Source: Lucifuga dentata (Eukaryota > Chordata > Actinopteri > Ophidiiformes > Bythitidae). From it: a DNA stretch of 64,000 bases. A model generated the notes under the pieces. The model was not told the origin of the DNA and ran no database searches. It was given only the letters and a program-made list of their open reading frames with translations. The stretch covers positions 7,102 through 71,101 of the forward strand of contig VXCM01000130.1 in NCBI GenBank assembly GCA_014773175.1, in the 5' to 3' direction. Shown here piece after piece: positions 12,257 through 23,841 of this stretch. Made by a program: the position numbers and the translations under genes. Positions within the stretch are counted from its first letter, which is position 1, and each line of letters opens with the position of its first letter.

Positions 12257-13559
12257 ATTTCCCCTGCTGAACCAAAGTGCTCCTTGGCTAATTTTAACCT
12301 GCCTGTTCACTCATAGAAGAGCTAAAGGACTAAACACCATGTTATTAAACCAAAGAGAAGAAATTGTGGCACCTTGGTAAGACCTTTGTCTGTTAGGCTT
12401 CATCCCGCTGTGGATGTTTGAAATATTTTGATCATATGAATTATTGCTTGTTGCACTGACAAACATTTCATTAAACCTGTTCAGATAAAAGTAATAAAAC
12501 TGCAGAAGTGGTTAAATAATGCAGTGGTTTGCTGTGCTGTTGTGTGTGTGTGTGTGTGACTATTATACACACAGAAGACTCAAATTTCTGCAATATGCCA
12601 CAGATTATAATTTACTTCCTATATCAATTCTTCATTTGACTGTAGAGAAATTGGAGTAATGAAATTTTAATGTATTTTTATCGGGGTGCTTCAAACCTTG
12701 AGTGCAAGCCAAGTAAAACATTTATTGTCTGCATGAAGGACAAAAGGTTTTGCATCAAAGTAGGAACAAAATCTGATTGTTTCTTGCAGCTGATATTTGT
12801 TTTATGTCTACCTGGTCACTGTGTATTCAAAGCTGACAGTAAAAATCATACTGCATGTATTAATTTTAAAACACTTATTCTTGCAGGACTTTATAGTTTC
12901 AGCTACAAAGCCTGATAGATATGGTGAGTCGAAATCATTCCATATAATTCTTGGTGATGAACAGATGTGTACTTGAGACTTGGACTTAAGTCACAAAAAC
13001 GAGGACTCAAGACTTGATGTGAACTTTTCTGCTGTGAGACTTTACTCAATCATTTGAGACTTTTGGAAAGAAAGGGGAAAGAAAAAGAAAAAAAATCATT
13101 TGAGACTTTACTGTCCAAACGCATTACTTGAGTTGGGGCTAGGCTATAAACACTTGACTTAATGAAATCTGAAAGCAAATTTTGTATTATGACCTTTTTT
13201 TAAAAAAAAAGTTAAATACACATTGAAGGGACCTGGTTTGAGCTATGTAAAAACACTCTTAAAACATGTTTGAATCCAGTAGAAGTAGTGTCATGTCTTT
13301 GTAATAGTGGCCATATTCAATATTCAGAAACCTGAGACTTGCATTTTAACACGAAATTTGCTTATGATGACTTGAGACTTGACACTTGACACTTGACTTG
13401 GTCTTTCCCGTAAAGACATAAAAAAGCTCGAGTGTTGAACTAAAGTAAAATCAGAGTGCAGATTAAGTTCAGTCATCTTCAGCCATTTCTCTGGAAAGTC
13501 TCTCAGTCACATTCATTCATCCTTTCTGGCTCTTCTCCCTTTCTTTTTCGTCCAATCAG
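10952..13559. other. Shared 5' region between the two head-to-head fbxo40 copies
   Basis: It must contain the first exons and promoters of both copies. One possible first coding junction for the plus copy is ATG at 12921-12923 followed at once by GTGAGT, joining to 13560 to give M-SRSHPPKVRQHVHC. This is only a guess. It also holds a (GA)n tract at 12214-12254 after an n at 12213, and a repeat-rich stretch at 12960-13415 of variants of GACTTGAGACTTGACACTTG, which I take to be a dispersed fish repeat. Confidence 0.5.
12960..13415. repeat. ACTTGAGACTTG-type imperfect repeat
   Basis: Many variants of ACTTGAGACTT occur in both halves of the segment, for example at 12970-13015 and 13365-13400. 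No reading frame. The class is unknown, and it lies just upstream of the plus-strand fbxo40 exon. Confidence 0.55.
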
Positions 13560-16500
13560 AGTCGTTCTCATCCTCCAAAGGTGAGACAGCATGTCCACTG
13601 TGACTCCTGCTTCAGCCGGCGCTGCAAGAATCGGGTGGAGGTCTCTGTGTCATGTGCGGTCACACCCTGCCGCCTGCACTGTGGAGCTCTCTTCCACCTG
13701 TGCAAAGAGGAGGAGCACCTGCTGCTCTGCCCCAATGTGAGGGTTCCCTGCCTGAACGCTGCTTACGGATGCCCCGCCCACCTGACCCGCTCCTCACAGG
13801 CGGCTCACCTGCAGGTCTGTCCAGCCAGCGTGGTGTGCTGCTCCATGGAGTGGCTCCGCTGGCCGGTCGATGATACAAACCCACACAGCAATGTGGCCCT
13901 GCAGGAGAACATGCTGAAGGAAAATGAGGGGCAAGCGGAGGCCCTGGATTTTGGCATGACCCTGGTGGATCAGACAGACCTCTATGCTCGACTGAAGATG
14001 AAGCCGCTCTATCCAGAGCTAATGGAAAAAGAAGAGGAGGACGAGGAGGAAATAAAGGGGGACAAGAATGAGAAGGCAGTGGGAGGGCTTATCAACGGCG
14101 TCATCACAAACAAATCTACCAATGGAGGTAAAGTTTCAGTCCATGATGAGTGAGAATAACTTTGTTGGGACACAATAAAACTTTAAGGACAAATTGTTTC
14201 CAATGTACAGTTTACACATAATGTTTGGAATGAGATCAGCCTAAGAAAAGTGTGTATGTAAAATCTATTTTTACATAAAGGTAGACAATATGATCTAAAA
14301 TCTGTATCACAATTAAGTGTCACATTGACCTTGATAACGTTAACTGTTACTGTAACAACTGTAACCCTAACCCTAACCCTAACCCTAATCCTAACTCTAG
14401 CCTTCATTTTTGATACATGTATGATAACTTACAGTCTGACCAGTTAAGGATTCTGGAGTATTAACTGAAATTTGGGGCTGCTTGGTTAGTTAAACTTCTG
14501 TGTTCTTGTGTTTTCAGTTTGACCATGTGGGATTCTTGACAGTTTATTTGTTGAACATTTTGGTGTCATAAAACAATATGTTGATCTTTTCTCTTTTTGT
14601 CCCTTCTGCTTGGTCTTCCTTATCTAGATCTCTCTGCATCCATCTGTGAGAATGATGTTGAAGAGACCGTGCAGGACGGCGCAGGACAAGCTTTAGGTTT
14701 CAGCAGAGAGAAATACAACATGTCCGAGATGATGTTCGGCATGGAGAGAGGTGGCTGCGCCGTCGCCCAGGCAAACCAAGACAACCCCAAACCTAAGGAG
14801 AAGGGGAAGACTTCCAAAGAGGAGGTGAAACAGGAGAGTGGGGTGAAAAAAGCAGGTGGAGACCGGAAAGACACGGAGACAGGAGGGGCCTCTGCAGCTA
14901 AAAACTGTCCCCCACCAGACATAACTAAAACGGGACTGGCCCCGTGGCAGGAGGGGGTGATGGAGCGTCTAGGAAAGGAGCTCACCCCTCAGGAGTACAA
15001 CATGTATGTGGTGCATCACGGGCGAATGCTGGTCGCCTTTGGACAAATCCAAGCCTGTACGTCAAGAGAGAAAGATTTTGTGTATGGAAGTCTGGAGCCT
15101 ATCCCAGTCCAGACCCTGCGATCATTCAAGGTGATGCTTAAGACTACTGTCAGCTTTATTTTCATCCTCATACAGGGACGATTCTATCCTCACCTTTTTA
15201 GGCCCAAGATTCACCTTGAATAGCTCTGATGACTCCAGAGAAATTTGGCTTCAACGTTATGGTTTTGCACTTATCTCTCTCCCTTTGTTAGCTGTCAGCG
15301 CTTTCATGGCTTTACTGACCACATTTCCAGATTTGTAGACATTAGCTTTGACAACATCTTAAATAATTTCTGGATAAGTTCAGAGGAAGAAGACATTTGC
15401 CTAAGTGCAAATGGAGCCATCAATGTGCAAATTTACCCAATACAGCTTTAATAAAATCAACAATGCTGGGAATATTCAGCATGGAACCCATCCAACGAAG
15501 CTTTTCATGGCTATAGATCATTTTAATTGCACTATCTTTCCTTGTAATCTATCCTCGTTTATTATTGTATTCTCGACAGGTTCCTGACAGTTATCACTAC
15601 AGACAACGGGTTCATCTGTACGACACGACAGCACGGGCTCCGAATGAGACTCGTAGCGTGGACACATCTGACCTTGGAGTCAATGAAGAGGACTGGTTCT
15701 GTGATGAAGCAGCAGCCACCCTACTAGGCTACGCAGAGAAGGATGTCATGGGTCACAAGGTCAGCCAAAGATCTTAAAACATATGTAAGCTGCACACACA
15801 GACCAGATGGACACATGGAGCTTCAAATCAGGACCTGAAACTAAGGCTATGAGTTTCATAGAACTTTTGTTCATCCTGGTCTTTTATTTTGAACTTTTCT
15901 ATCATAAGTCCTACCTCTTCAACTTTTATATAACGATAACTCCACAAAAAAATCCTTGATGTTAAGTGCTTAAAGTGCTAAAGCATGCAGAAACACTCTT
16001 ATTTTGTCAATTGTTGAATTCCGTGCAGATCAGTGAGTCAAAGGCGGCTGATGGGCTCTATGTTGATGAGGGAACACAAACTCACTCATTCCGCTCAGCA
16101 CCGTTTAAAGGAAGGACGACCCTGTCAGACGTGGTGGTGGGGAAGCCGCTGAAGCTTCATCTGCAGCTACAGGCGGAGTGTGTGAATAGCAGACACAACA
16201 AGGGCAGCTGTGTCTTCACCTTCCTGTGTGGACACACCTTCCACCGCGGGGAGATCGCCACGCACTTCAGGTGTTTGATTACGACTAATGTGGTTTTGTT
16301 TAAATGATTCCTGTCCCAAATGGGTGTTTAAGCTCTTGCAGTTTCTCCCAAGTCCAGACCAGACTTTGATGATGTAAACCAGGGATCCCCAACTGACGGC
16401 CCGCGGGCCAAATGCGGCCCATGGGTCCTATATATCAGGCCCCCAGATGATTTCTCAAAAAAAATAAATAAGTAAAATAAAATAAAATAAAAATCTTGTA

Positions 16501-19109
16501 CTTTAGTCACACTTATCTCGGGATTGCATTGTCATAAAATGTCATGCTTGGGCTCATTTTGTTCAGGAGAAGCTAAGCTTTCCATAGATATGTGTATATC
16601 TTTTATTGAGAAATGGCGATTATAAAACGTTGTGAACACTACATAGGGACGAGGACACAGTCTTTGGTCTGTCAGTGGAATGTTACGCACATATTATGCA
16701 CAGGGAACGCATGCCTATTGCCATGGCTATGTAAAAGCTGATAGGACCACTGACCCATCAACCAAATCCTCTGCTAGTCTACTATCGAATCACAGAGAGG
16801 GATTTTAAAATTTAGACTGCCCTCAGAGTTACATCATCAAGAAGCGACAAAGCTAGGTTTTAACTCGGAGACTGTTTTGTGCTTTAGTTACATTTATCTC
16901 AGGATCGCATGGTCATAAAATGTCATGCTTGGGCTCATTTTGTTCAGGAGAATCTAAGCTTTCCATAGATATTCATATATCTCCATTTTATTAAGAAATG
17001 GTGATTATAAAACACCGCAAACGCTACAACAGAAGTGCTGGGCCTGGTGCCGGGCCGCTCCAGTTGTAAAGGGTTACGTTTAAAAATGAATAAAAATTAG
17101 AAAATTCCATTGTTATTATCAAATGAGAGAAAAAGATCAGCTCAGGTCCAGGGTTAGGCATTGGCATGCTTGACATAATTTGGCCCTTGGGGAAAACTAG
17201 TTGGGGAACCCTGATGTAAGCAAATGTGGTCCTATGGGCCACTAGAACCCTGGTGCACAAGGCCATGGATGATAAATGGTGGTCATTTGACAACATTGTG
17301 GACATAACTGAACAAAACTTAGGCTTGTGCGTGACCAACAGCTAATTGCTACATGTAGCTAGCTTGCTGTTAGGTTCACACAACAAAACACTTTTTGTTT
17401 TAAAATTAATTTGCATGTAACCCCATAATAAATCACGAGCAGAACAAACACATTTTCATCTATTTTCATTAGTTGTATCTCCATCATCGGCTAATTATGG
17501 CATGTGGTAAGGCTCATATAAAACAAAAAACACATTTTTATCTATTTGCATCTAACTCCATAATAAAAAAAATGTAATAGCTGTACCAACACGTTTTCAT
17601 CGGTTATATCTGTATTTTCTTTTCAATCTGCAGTGTTCCGTTCACCATGTCACTCCTTGTTTTGGTCTGCTGTGACTGGCAGCCTTCTGAGTCCCAAAAT
17701 GCCTAATATACTGCCTAAAATACAATGCAGTCTCATGGACTTGCAAATATAAAGACCACAAGACCGCAAGTCCACATCATCCAACCTTTTGAGTTCCTGA
17801 GTTTCTTGTTTGCATCACATTGAGCTTTTTATTTCTCTCACATGTATCATTTCCTGTCTAGGAGAAACAATTTATTTGTATTGTTTTATATCAATAACAC
17901 CAAGTCATTGTGACAAATTCTCTCGCGTGCTCAATGTTGAACTTAGTGAATATCTCAAAGGAAGATTGATGAGGAAGTGAATAAGATAGGACAAATAAAA
18001 CTATTCTCTTTGTGACTCAGGAATGTCCACAGTGACATCCAGACATGTCTGAGTGGATGGTTCGAGCAGAGATGCCCGCTGGCGTACCTGGGCTGCACCT
18101 ACAGCCAGAGGAGGTTTCAGCCCTCCACACATGAAGCTACTGTCACCTACAAGTGAGCACACACACATACACACACACACACACACATACACACACACAC
18201 AAACACACACACACACACACACACACATACACACACACACACACACACACATTCTGTGGGTAATTTGTCATCATTTGCAGGAAAATCATACAGCCCATTA
18301 CACAATCTGTTCCATCCATGCTTACACCATTATGCACTGTAAAATTTGCTAAAAATTCAAATTTTTAACCATAAAGCACTTCCATTTACATTTAGACACT
18401 CCTATTGCACTTGGACTTTTAATTCAATTTTTGAATGAAAACCTCAGTGCATATTTTTCTCTCTCCAGCCAGGAGCTGAAGAGTTTCAACCTGCGTCCCC
18501 TCGTTAGTTGCCTAGATGATGAATTCCAGCTGGGAAGCAGCTCAGGAGACACCTCCACCCAGAGGAAGAGAGGAGGACGGGAGGACTCTTTGAGCTCGCT
18601 GCCCTACGAGGTGCTGTGCCACATGGCCAGTTTCCTGGACAGTCTGTCCCTGTCCCAGCTGGCTCTGGTGTCCCAGCTCATGAGGCAGGTTTGTTCGTCC
18701 CTGCTGCAGGACAGAGGGATGATAACGCTCCGCTGGGAGAAGAAGAAATACTCACATGGAGGAGCCAAATGGCGTGCCAAACCGGTGAGATACCTTAAAC
18801 TAAATTGTTTTAGAGCAGCAAAGTGGGCGATTTTATTCTGGATTTCTGGATTTTTCTCACCTTCCTTCGCCTGACTCTGCTTTTATTTCTATTCAGGTTT
18901 GGGAGTTCAGCCGCCTCTTCTCCTCAGTGGATTCGTGGCATTTTGCAGACATCCCTCCTATATCTGCTCATCTGAAAGTCTGTCCTTACTATAAGACCTG
19001 TCTCCACAGTAAGCCTGTTGCGCTCCCCAGCATGAGGGAGCTGCAGGAGCACAGCCAGGACAGACTGAGCCTAACCAGCCATTTTACAGGAAACAGGTGG
19101 CAACACTGA
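13560..19109 (+). CDS. fbxo40: F-box only protein 40, plus-strand copy
   Basis: Second complete FBXO40. Exons: 13560-14127, 14628-15130, 15580-15759, 16029-16270, 18021-18152, 18469-18784 and 18897-19109 (stop), all in phase, about 717 residues. Same domain order as the other copy: the Cys/His zinc-finger region (CDSCFSRRC, HLCKEEEHLLLCP), a variable acidic linker, the FBXO40-specific block TGLAPWQEGVMERL through YNMYVVHHGRM and EKDFVYG, then VDTSDLGV, FTFLCGHTFHR, RCPLAYLGCTY, the F-box SSLPYEVLCHMASFLDSLSL, and VWEFSRLFS with HLKVCPYY. The first exon supplying Met is upstream of 13560, where a strong pyrimidine tract and TCAG acceptor sit. Introns at 14128-14627 and 15131-15579 split a region that is one exon in the minus copy. 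Intron 16271-18020 carries a hAT element. The coding end abuts an assembly duplication (19057-19187). Confidence 0.93.
14362..14397. repeat. Interstitial telomeric repeat (CCCTAA)n, about 4 copies
   Basis: Four tandem CCCTAA units followed by degenerate TCCTAACTCTAG lie inside intron 14128-14627 of the plus-strand fbxo40 copy. Confidence 0.9.
16380..17213. mobile_element. hAT (Charlie-like) non-autonomous transposon with 8-bp target duplication
   Basis: The left end CAGGGATCCCCAACTGACGG is typical of hAT-Charlie elements, and the right end TTGGGGAACCCTG is its inverted match. The flanks ATGTAAAC (16372-16379) and ATGTAAGC (17214-17221) are an 8-bp target duplication with one mismatch, as expected for hAT. 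There is no transposase frame. Internally about 150 bp is duplicated in direct orientation (about 16500-16650 and 16880-17030), sharing TGTCATGCTTGGGCTCATTT. It sits in an fbxo40 intron. Confidence 0.85.
18156..18251. repeat. (CA)n microsatellite with CATA interruptions
   Basis: The tract begins a few bases after the donor of fbxo40 exon 18021-18152. Confidence 0.95.
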
Positions 19110-19187
19110 AAAAAAAAAGTCNAGGACAGACTGAGCCTAACCAGCCATTTTACAGGAAACAGGTGGCAACACTGAAAAAAAAAAGTC
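19057..19187. repeat. 65-bp perfect direct duplication around one N (assembly join)
   Basis: Bases 19057-19121 recur exactly at 19123-19187, separated by one n at 19122. The repeat includes the last fbxo40 codons and stop, so the second copy is not a separate coding piece. Confidence 0.9.
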
Positions 19188-19342
19188 ACTCAATTCCATC
19201 TGCCATGTCCAGTTTAAAAGAATATTTAATTCCATATTATTTCCAATGACTGCCAGATTACTGGTAAGTTGGTGTATAGCACACACTGGTATTGTAGGTG
19301 CAGAGATGATGCATGGAGAGTGTTACAGTAAGTTCTACTCAA

Positions 19343-19348
19343 AATAAA
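19343..19348 (+). terminator. Candidate poly(A) signal of plus-strand fbxo40
   Basis: AATAAA about 235 bases after the stop codon, slightly less after removing the artefactual duplication. Confidence 0.5.
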
Positions 19349-19697
19349 TAAAGTCAAGATGAACTTTTGCAGGATTTTTTTTTCATGTTCTTTCCAGTTT
19401 AACTAATAGGCCTGTGCATTCAGGTTGAATAAATTTGTAGTCATTTTAGCATGTAGAATAGTATGTTTATATTAAAAAATGTTTACTGACATGGTTTACT
19501 GTAGGATGATGAAGCATGAATTGCTACATTTGAGCCATTCTTCTTGCATCTCCCTCACCTGCCTCTCTCTGCTCTCTCCTGTCTCTGATGATGATAAAGA
19601 AGGAGATTAGTCATCTCAGACCATCAGGTGAATCAGCAGTGAATAATACATTCTTAATAAATTCTATCCTTATAAGTTAAATCTGTTTCATACGGAG

Positions 19698-20378
19698 CCC
19701 TTTAGGGGTCATGTGTGAAAAAAAAATGAAGTGGGTAAAATGGGGGGGGGGGGGGGGNNNNNNNNNNNNNNNNNNNNNNNNNNNNNNNNNNNNNNNNNNN
19801 NNNAAAAAATTTTTTTTTTTTTTCCTCGTTTTTTTCAGGTTTTTTTTCGTTTTTTTTTTTCTTGTGAAACGTACTAAAAATAGGTCAAAGCTACAGCGCA
19901 TTAAACAGAACTGTTTTGCTGCTGTTTGAGGAATGATTTCCGATTAGGTAAATGCTAATGCTAGCTAGCAGCTAACGTGTCTGTGACTGTTCCCACTACA
20001 AGTTCCGATGAAAAAACAAGTCAGTGAATAAAGTCACTAACTCACTACTACTTTTGACAGTGTTCTAGTATTTGGCAGTTCCAACAGTGTATTTTTGTGC
20101 ATTTATAATTGTTAATTCTTTCACGAGAGTTGACTCAAACAGTAGCAAAATACCTCCGTTGCATGCGCTGTAGCTAAGCTTTGACCTATTTTTAGTATGT
20201 TTCAGAAGAGAGAAAAAAAAAAACAAAGTGAAAAAAACCCAAGGAAAAAAAACAAAGAGAAAAAAATGAGGAAAAAAATAGAGAAAAAAATATGTTTTTT
20301 TTAAACNTTTTTTTTTTTTTTTTTTTTTTACCCTTTTTTTACCCACTTTATTTTTTTTCACACATGACCCCTAAGGGG
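19698..20378. mobile_element. Fold-back (long inverted repeat) DNA element spanning a sequence gap
   Basis: The arms are inverted copies. The left arm starts CCCTTTAGGGGTCATGTGTG and the right arm, read on the other strand, starts CCCCTTAGGGGTCATGTGTG. A further shared inner block, ACTAAAAATAGGTCAAAGCT, lies near 19873 and about 20180-20200. The middle holds 46 n (19758-19803) and homopolymer runs, and there is an n at 20307. No coding capacity. A TTAA at each side is suggestive but the target duplication is not settled. Confidence 0.75.
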
Positions 20379-20469
20379 TTAACTCTATTCTGCATGAGGG
20401 GTAAAATGATTTTAGAATTTACAATACTGGATGCAGCAGCATGCTGACAAATGTGAGGGGCAATCAGTG

Positions 20470-20471
<2 letters not shown>

Positions 20472-20525
<54 letters not shown>
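20472..20525. repeat. (GA)n microsatellite
   Basis: About 27 uninterrupted GA units. All long frames across it are low complexity and not coding. Confidence 0.95.
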
Positions 20526-20529
<4 letters not shown>

Positions 20530-20959
20530 GGCATGAGAGAAATAACTTTGGCTCTATATGCGTACTTTGACTTGTGACCAAATTGCACCCTAAAGTCAGA
20601 GATTAAACTAAAACTCACTATTTAAAGTTATATAGCTCATACTCTAATGCTATATAAATGTTTGTGGGGCAAACCTCTTTTTTAAAACATTTGAATTACT
20701 GCTTGTACCTTTAAACTTTAAACCCTCTTTATCTGTTTATTGAATTTGATGTTTTATTTTTCACAAAGACACAGTAATTGTTTTCTTGCAGAAAACAACA
20801 GGTTTTTGTTGAATTTCAGCGGTAACTCGGTAGTTGACTAAACTTCTGCTCTGTACCATCCTTGTTGGCAACATCTAGCAGCAGTTTCCATGACTACGAT
20901 CCTCCTCCCTCTCCTCCTCCGTTGCGGCATCAATTACCCCCTATACTTGAGGCTTTATT

Positions 20960-21226
20960 GTGAATACAGGAACGGCAGCGTCCTGCATCCATTCAGAAGG
21001 TTATGAGGAGGTTATTTCGACTCTGACTGCAGCAGGATTTGTTCACTGTAAGAAAAACTCGACAGCCGGTATCCGTTTTTTAATGAGAGCTGAAGCGATT
21101 AACGGGACGGTATGCAGACTTGACGCCTCTTTTGTTTTCCTCATCTCTGCTACAAGGACAGAGATCCCGGCGCGATAAGAGAATCCATGAGAAACGCTTT
21201 GAATAGGAAAACGCTTCGGTATCACG
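20960..21226 (+). other. Likely 5' UTR exon and promoter of the CCDC92-family gene
   Basis: A GC-richer block containing CGGCGCGATAAG ends at a good donor, CACG followed by GTAGGT at 21227. The next acceptor (ending 22140) opens the exon with the start codon. The transcription start is not defined. Confidence 0.45.
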
Positions 21227-22100
21227 GTAGGTAGGCCCACGGTCACAGTGACGGAATGGTCACAGGTAAACACTGAGAAATATAATGAGCAATGGTGCAG
21301 AAATCTGCTTCATCTGCGGCGGTGATGATTGTTTCTATAGAGCTGCATTATCAAAACTTAGCGCATAAGATGAAAAATTTCAGGGGTATTGATCACCTAA
21401 TAAACCTGTGAAATGTTCCAGAAAAAGGGACTTCAATACTAGGTTGTTATATTATTAATAATGCCGTGATATCAAAGATGATTACTGTTATCTATCTGCT
21501 GAGTAGGTTATTACTGGAGTGTTCCATTGTATTAATTGTGCACTTTTGAAGGGGTAAGTTGCAATTTGTAAAGTGATGAATTAAATTTTCATTTAAATTG
21601 TGCTATATGCAATTGGTGGAAAATATAACTGACAATGATCATTAATTCAATTAAATTTACTGCCTATAAATGATGATTAAATTAATGCATTTTAAATAGA
21701 TTTGCCAAATAATTTTTTAAAAGGCCTATAAATTTTAATTTTTGTTCCTTTTACTGATGTGACCTCCTGTCATGTGCTTATCTCATCATTAATTTGTCTT
21801 CTGCTTTGATATGTACAATTTTCCACTTTTTAATGACTTCAACCGTAATAAAAGCTAAAGGAGGTCCAAGCCACCCAGTAAAAACAGCGGCTCTGATTGG
21901 CCAGGATATGATCCTTATCACCAGACCCATAATGCCATTATTACTGCTAGACTATCAGTCATTTTTGAGAATATAAGTGATTTTTATGGAGAAATGACAA
22001 TTGATAGAAATAGTTGGGTCCATATTTAAGCCTACTACAGTAATGTTGAGCAAACAGCTGGGGGCTCCCTTTTCCTGTTCTAGGACACCCAGTTATGCCT

Positions 22101-22103
<3 letters not shown>

Positions 22104-22138
<35 letters not shown>
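22104..22138. repeat. (GT)n microsatellite at a splice acceptor
   Basis: The GT tract runs straight into the CAG acceptor at 22138-22140 that opens the first coding exon of the CCDC92-family gene, so it takes the place of the pyrimidine tract. Confidence 0.9.
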
Positions 22139-22140
<2 letters not shown>

Positions 22141-22155
22141 GTTGTGGGTTCAGAC

Positions 22156-23841
22156 ATGGATGCTGGAAAGTTGGAGCAGCAGGTGGCCAGTGTGGAGAGA
22201 GGCATTGCCTTCTTGAAGCACGAGCATCTGGCCATGCTGACCGATCTGCAGCTGGAGATCACACAGCTGAAGAGGCGCTGCCACGGTCAGTCTACATGTG
22301 CATGCTCTTCGTCTTCGTTTTTGTCTCTTAAAGGACCAAATCAGTGGTTTTGCATGTTTGAGCCCAATACATACAAGTTGCATCTGCTGTTATTGTCTGT
22401 ATATAGATTGTGCTAATGTGAGGACACATTGTACGGTATACCACCAGTTTTTGTTTGTGTTACTTCTTTCTGGTGTTTTATTTTTTTCTTCTTTTCTTCC
22501 TTCCCTTGCATGTTTTTGCTCATATGGTTTCAGCCTATCTGTCTATTTTTTCTGCCTGCCTACCTGTCCAATGTACTCCTCTTCCTCCTCTCTGCAGAGT
22601 TAAGCTGTGAGCTGGATTCCCGGTTTCCTGACAGAACCACAGCCAGTAAGATATTACAACATCTCATTGACATCCATTCATCCATCCATCCATCCATCCA
22701 TCCATCCATTCTCTATACTAGTTACCTGTTCAGCTTCAGGATGGGCTGGAGGCTATCCCAGCATCCAGTGGGTGACAGGTGAGGTATGACCTGGACAAAC
22801 GCAACATCCTCTCCAAAGTGGTAGATTAAATGCTGATATTGAAATTTTAATTTGTAATTATAAGGAGGAAAGCATAAAGGCTGTTCAGAATAGGACTAGG
22901 AATTCACAATAGAAAGGGAGAAAATGAGCCGTAATATGATATGAAAAGATATAAGCAGAGAAAGCAAGAAAAACAGACCAAAGACTGATATCTTTAGAGA
23001 TACAATGGCCTCCACATCCACAGTCTATTCGTACAATATAGGCATTTGTACCCTCGTATAAACTACAATTCTGTGTGTATTTGCATCTGTATACTGTGGC
23101 CCATACTGAAGTGTTTCTATATGTATCTCAGAGGAGGAAGCAGAGCTGGCAGAACGTTGTGAGGCTGCAGAGCATCTTCTCAAAGACCAACAGTGCATGA
23201 TGGTCGCCGTACGTGGGGAACTGCGGGCCGGCCGGGCACGAGCATCAGCACTGGGAAGAAGCCTCAAGGAAGAAGAGCGACATTTCCTGGAGGAACTGAA
23301 ACGGCGTAGCCATAAGATCACTTTGCTGAGTCGTGAGCTTCAATGCCAAAATGTCACCACGACAAACCTCTGCCACAAACTCCACACCGCTCGCCTAAAA
23401 CTGTACCAGCAACGGCAGAGCACAGGGAGAATGGAGGAAGGCGGAGGAAAGGAGGAAGAAGAAGGAGAGGAGGATGAAGAAGAAGAGGAGGATGAAGATG
23501 ATGAAGAAGATGAAGGGGAGAGCTCTGAATGGCTGCTGTCTCCACCTCCCCCAGCCTCTCCCAGCCAATCTGAGGAGAGACTCAGTAGGCAGGTCAGTGT
23601 GAGGGAGGAGCGGGTCAGAGCTTGTGTCCCTCAGGAAAGAGTGACATTGCCGCAGAGGCCACACCCCATGCCTGACCCCGCCCTCTTCTTGGTTCCTCTT
23701 AGATACAGGCTTCTTCGATGGAACCGGCAAGTCAGGATGCAGGATGGGGAAGGGCTGGAGGACGAGTGGGAGGATATAGAGGACAGCGGTGTACACACCA
23801 GAGTGGACATGGAAGCAGCTGAGGGAGAAACTGCTCTGTGA
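22156..23841 (+). CDS. ccdc92b: CCDC92-family coiled-coil protein (CCDC92B-like)
   Basis: Exons 22141-22285 (ATG at 22156), 22598-22645 and 23132-23841, in phase, 295 residues. The start is preceded by an acceptor and begins MDAGKLEQQVASVERGIAFL, the conserved CCDC92 N-terminal coiled coil (residues about 4-55). A second coiled coil, EEAELAERCEAAEHLL through EEERHFLEELKRRSHKITLL, matches the CCDC92 core (about 60-140). Then come an acidic run of about 30 Glu/Asp (near residues 165-190), and MPDPALFLVPLRYRLLRWNR, corresponding to the conserved PDP-FL segment. CCDC92 is reported at centrosomes and cilia in mammals. Location for this paralogue is inference. Position next to CLUH and PAFAH1B1 favours the 17p13.3 paralogue CCDC92B over CCDC92. 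Confidence 0.82.
22327..22420. mobile_element. Partial copy of the AAAGGACC fold-back MITE family
   Basis: TTAAAGGACCA followed by GGTTTTGCATGTTTGAGCCC matches the arm of the element at 31658-32233. Only one arm is recognisable. It is in intron 1 of the CCDC92-family gene. Confidence 0.6.
22676..22800. repeat. (ATCC)n plus teleost dispersed repeat tail
   Basis: TCCATCCATCC units are followed by ATTCTCTATACTAGTTACCT and CTGGAGGCTATCCCAGCATC, the tail of a very common fish interspersed repeat. Confidence 0.65.

Larger units (their letters stand above)
19110..20940. other. Intergenic, fbxo40 to ccdc92b
   Basis: Apart from the assembly duplication, poly(A) signal, fold-back element and a (GA)n tract, I see no gene here. 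Confidence 0.5.

Noticed and set aside
12138..12380. Frames with long Arg-Glu, Ser-Leu, Cys-Val or His-Thr runs (also near 737, 18001, 20348, 22105, 53585, 59767)
   Set aside because: They are translations of (GA), (TC) and (GT) microsatellites, with no homology and no splice support.
14352..14400. Telomere end
   Set aside because: Only about four CCCTAA units inside a gene intron with genes on both sides, so interstitial and not a chromosome end.
19123..19187. A repeated fbxo40 C-terminus
   Set aside because: Identical 65-bp copy after an n. The stop is already reached at 19109.
19677..20361. Lys- or Phe-rich frames around the n run
   Set aside because: Homopolymer and gap sequence inside the fold-back element. 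Not coding.
23440..23520. Acidic run of ccdc92b as a nuclear-targeting or histone-binding domain
   Set aside because: Low-complexity Glu/Asp alone does not support a specific function.
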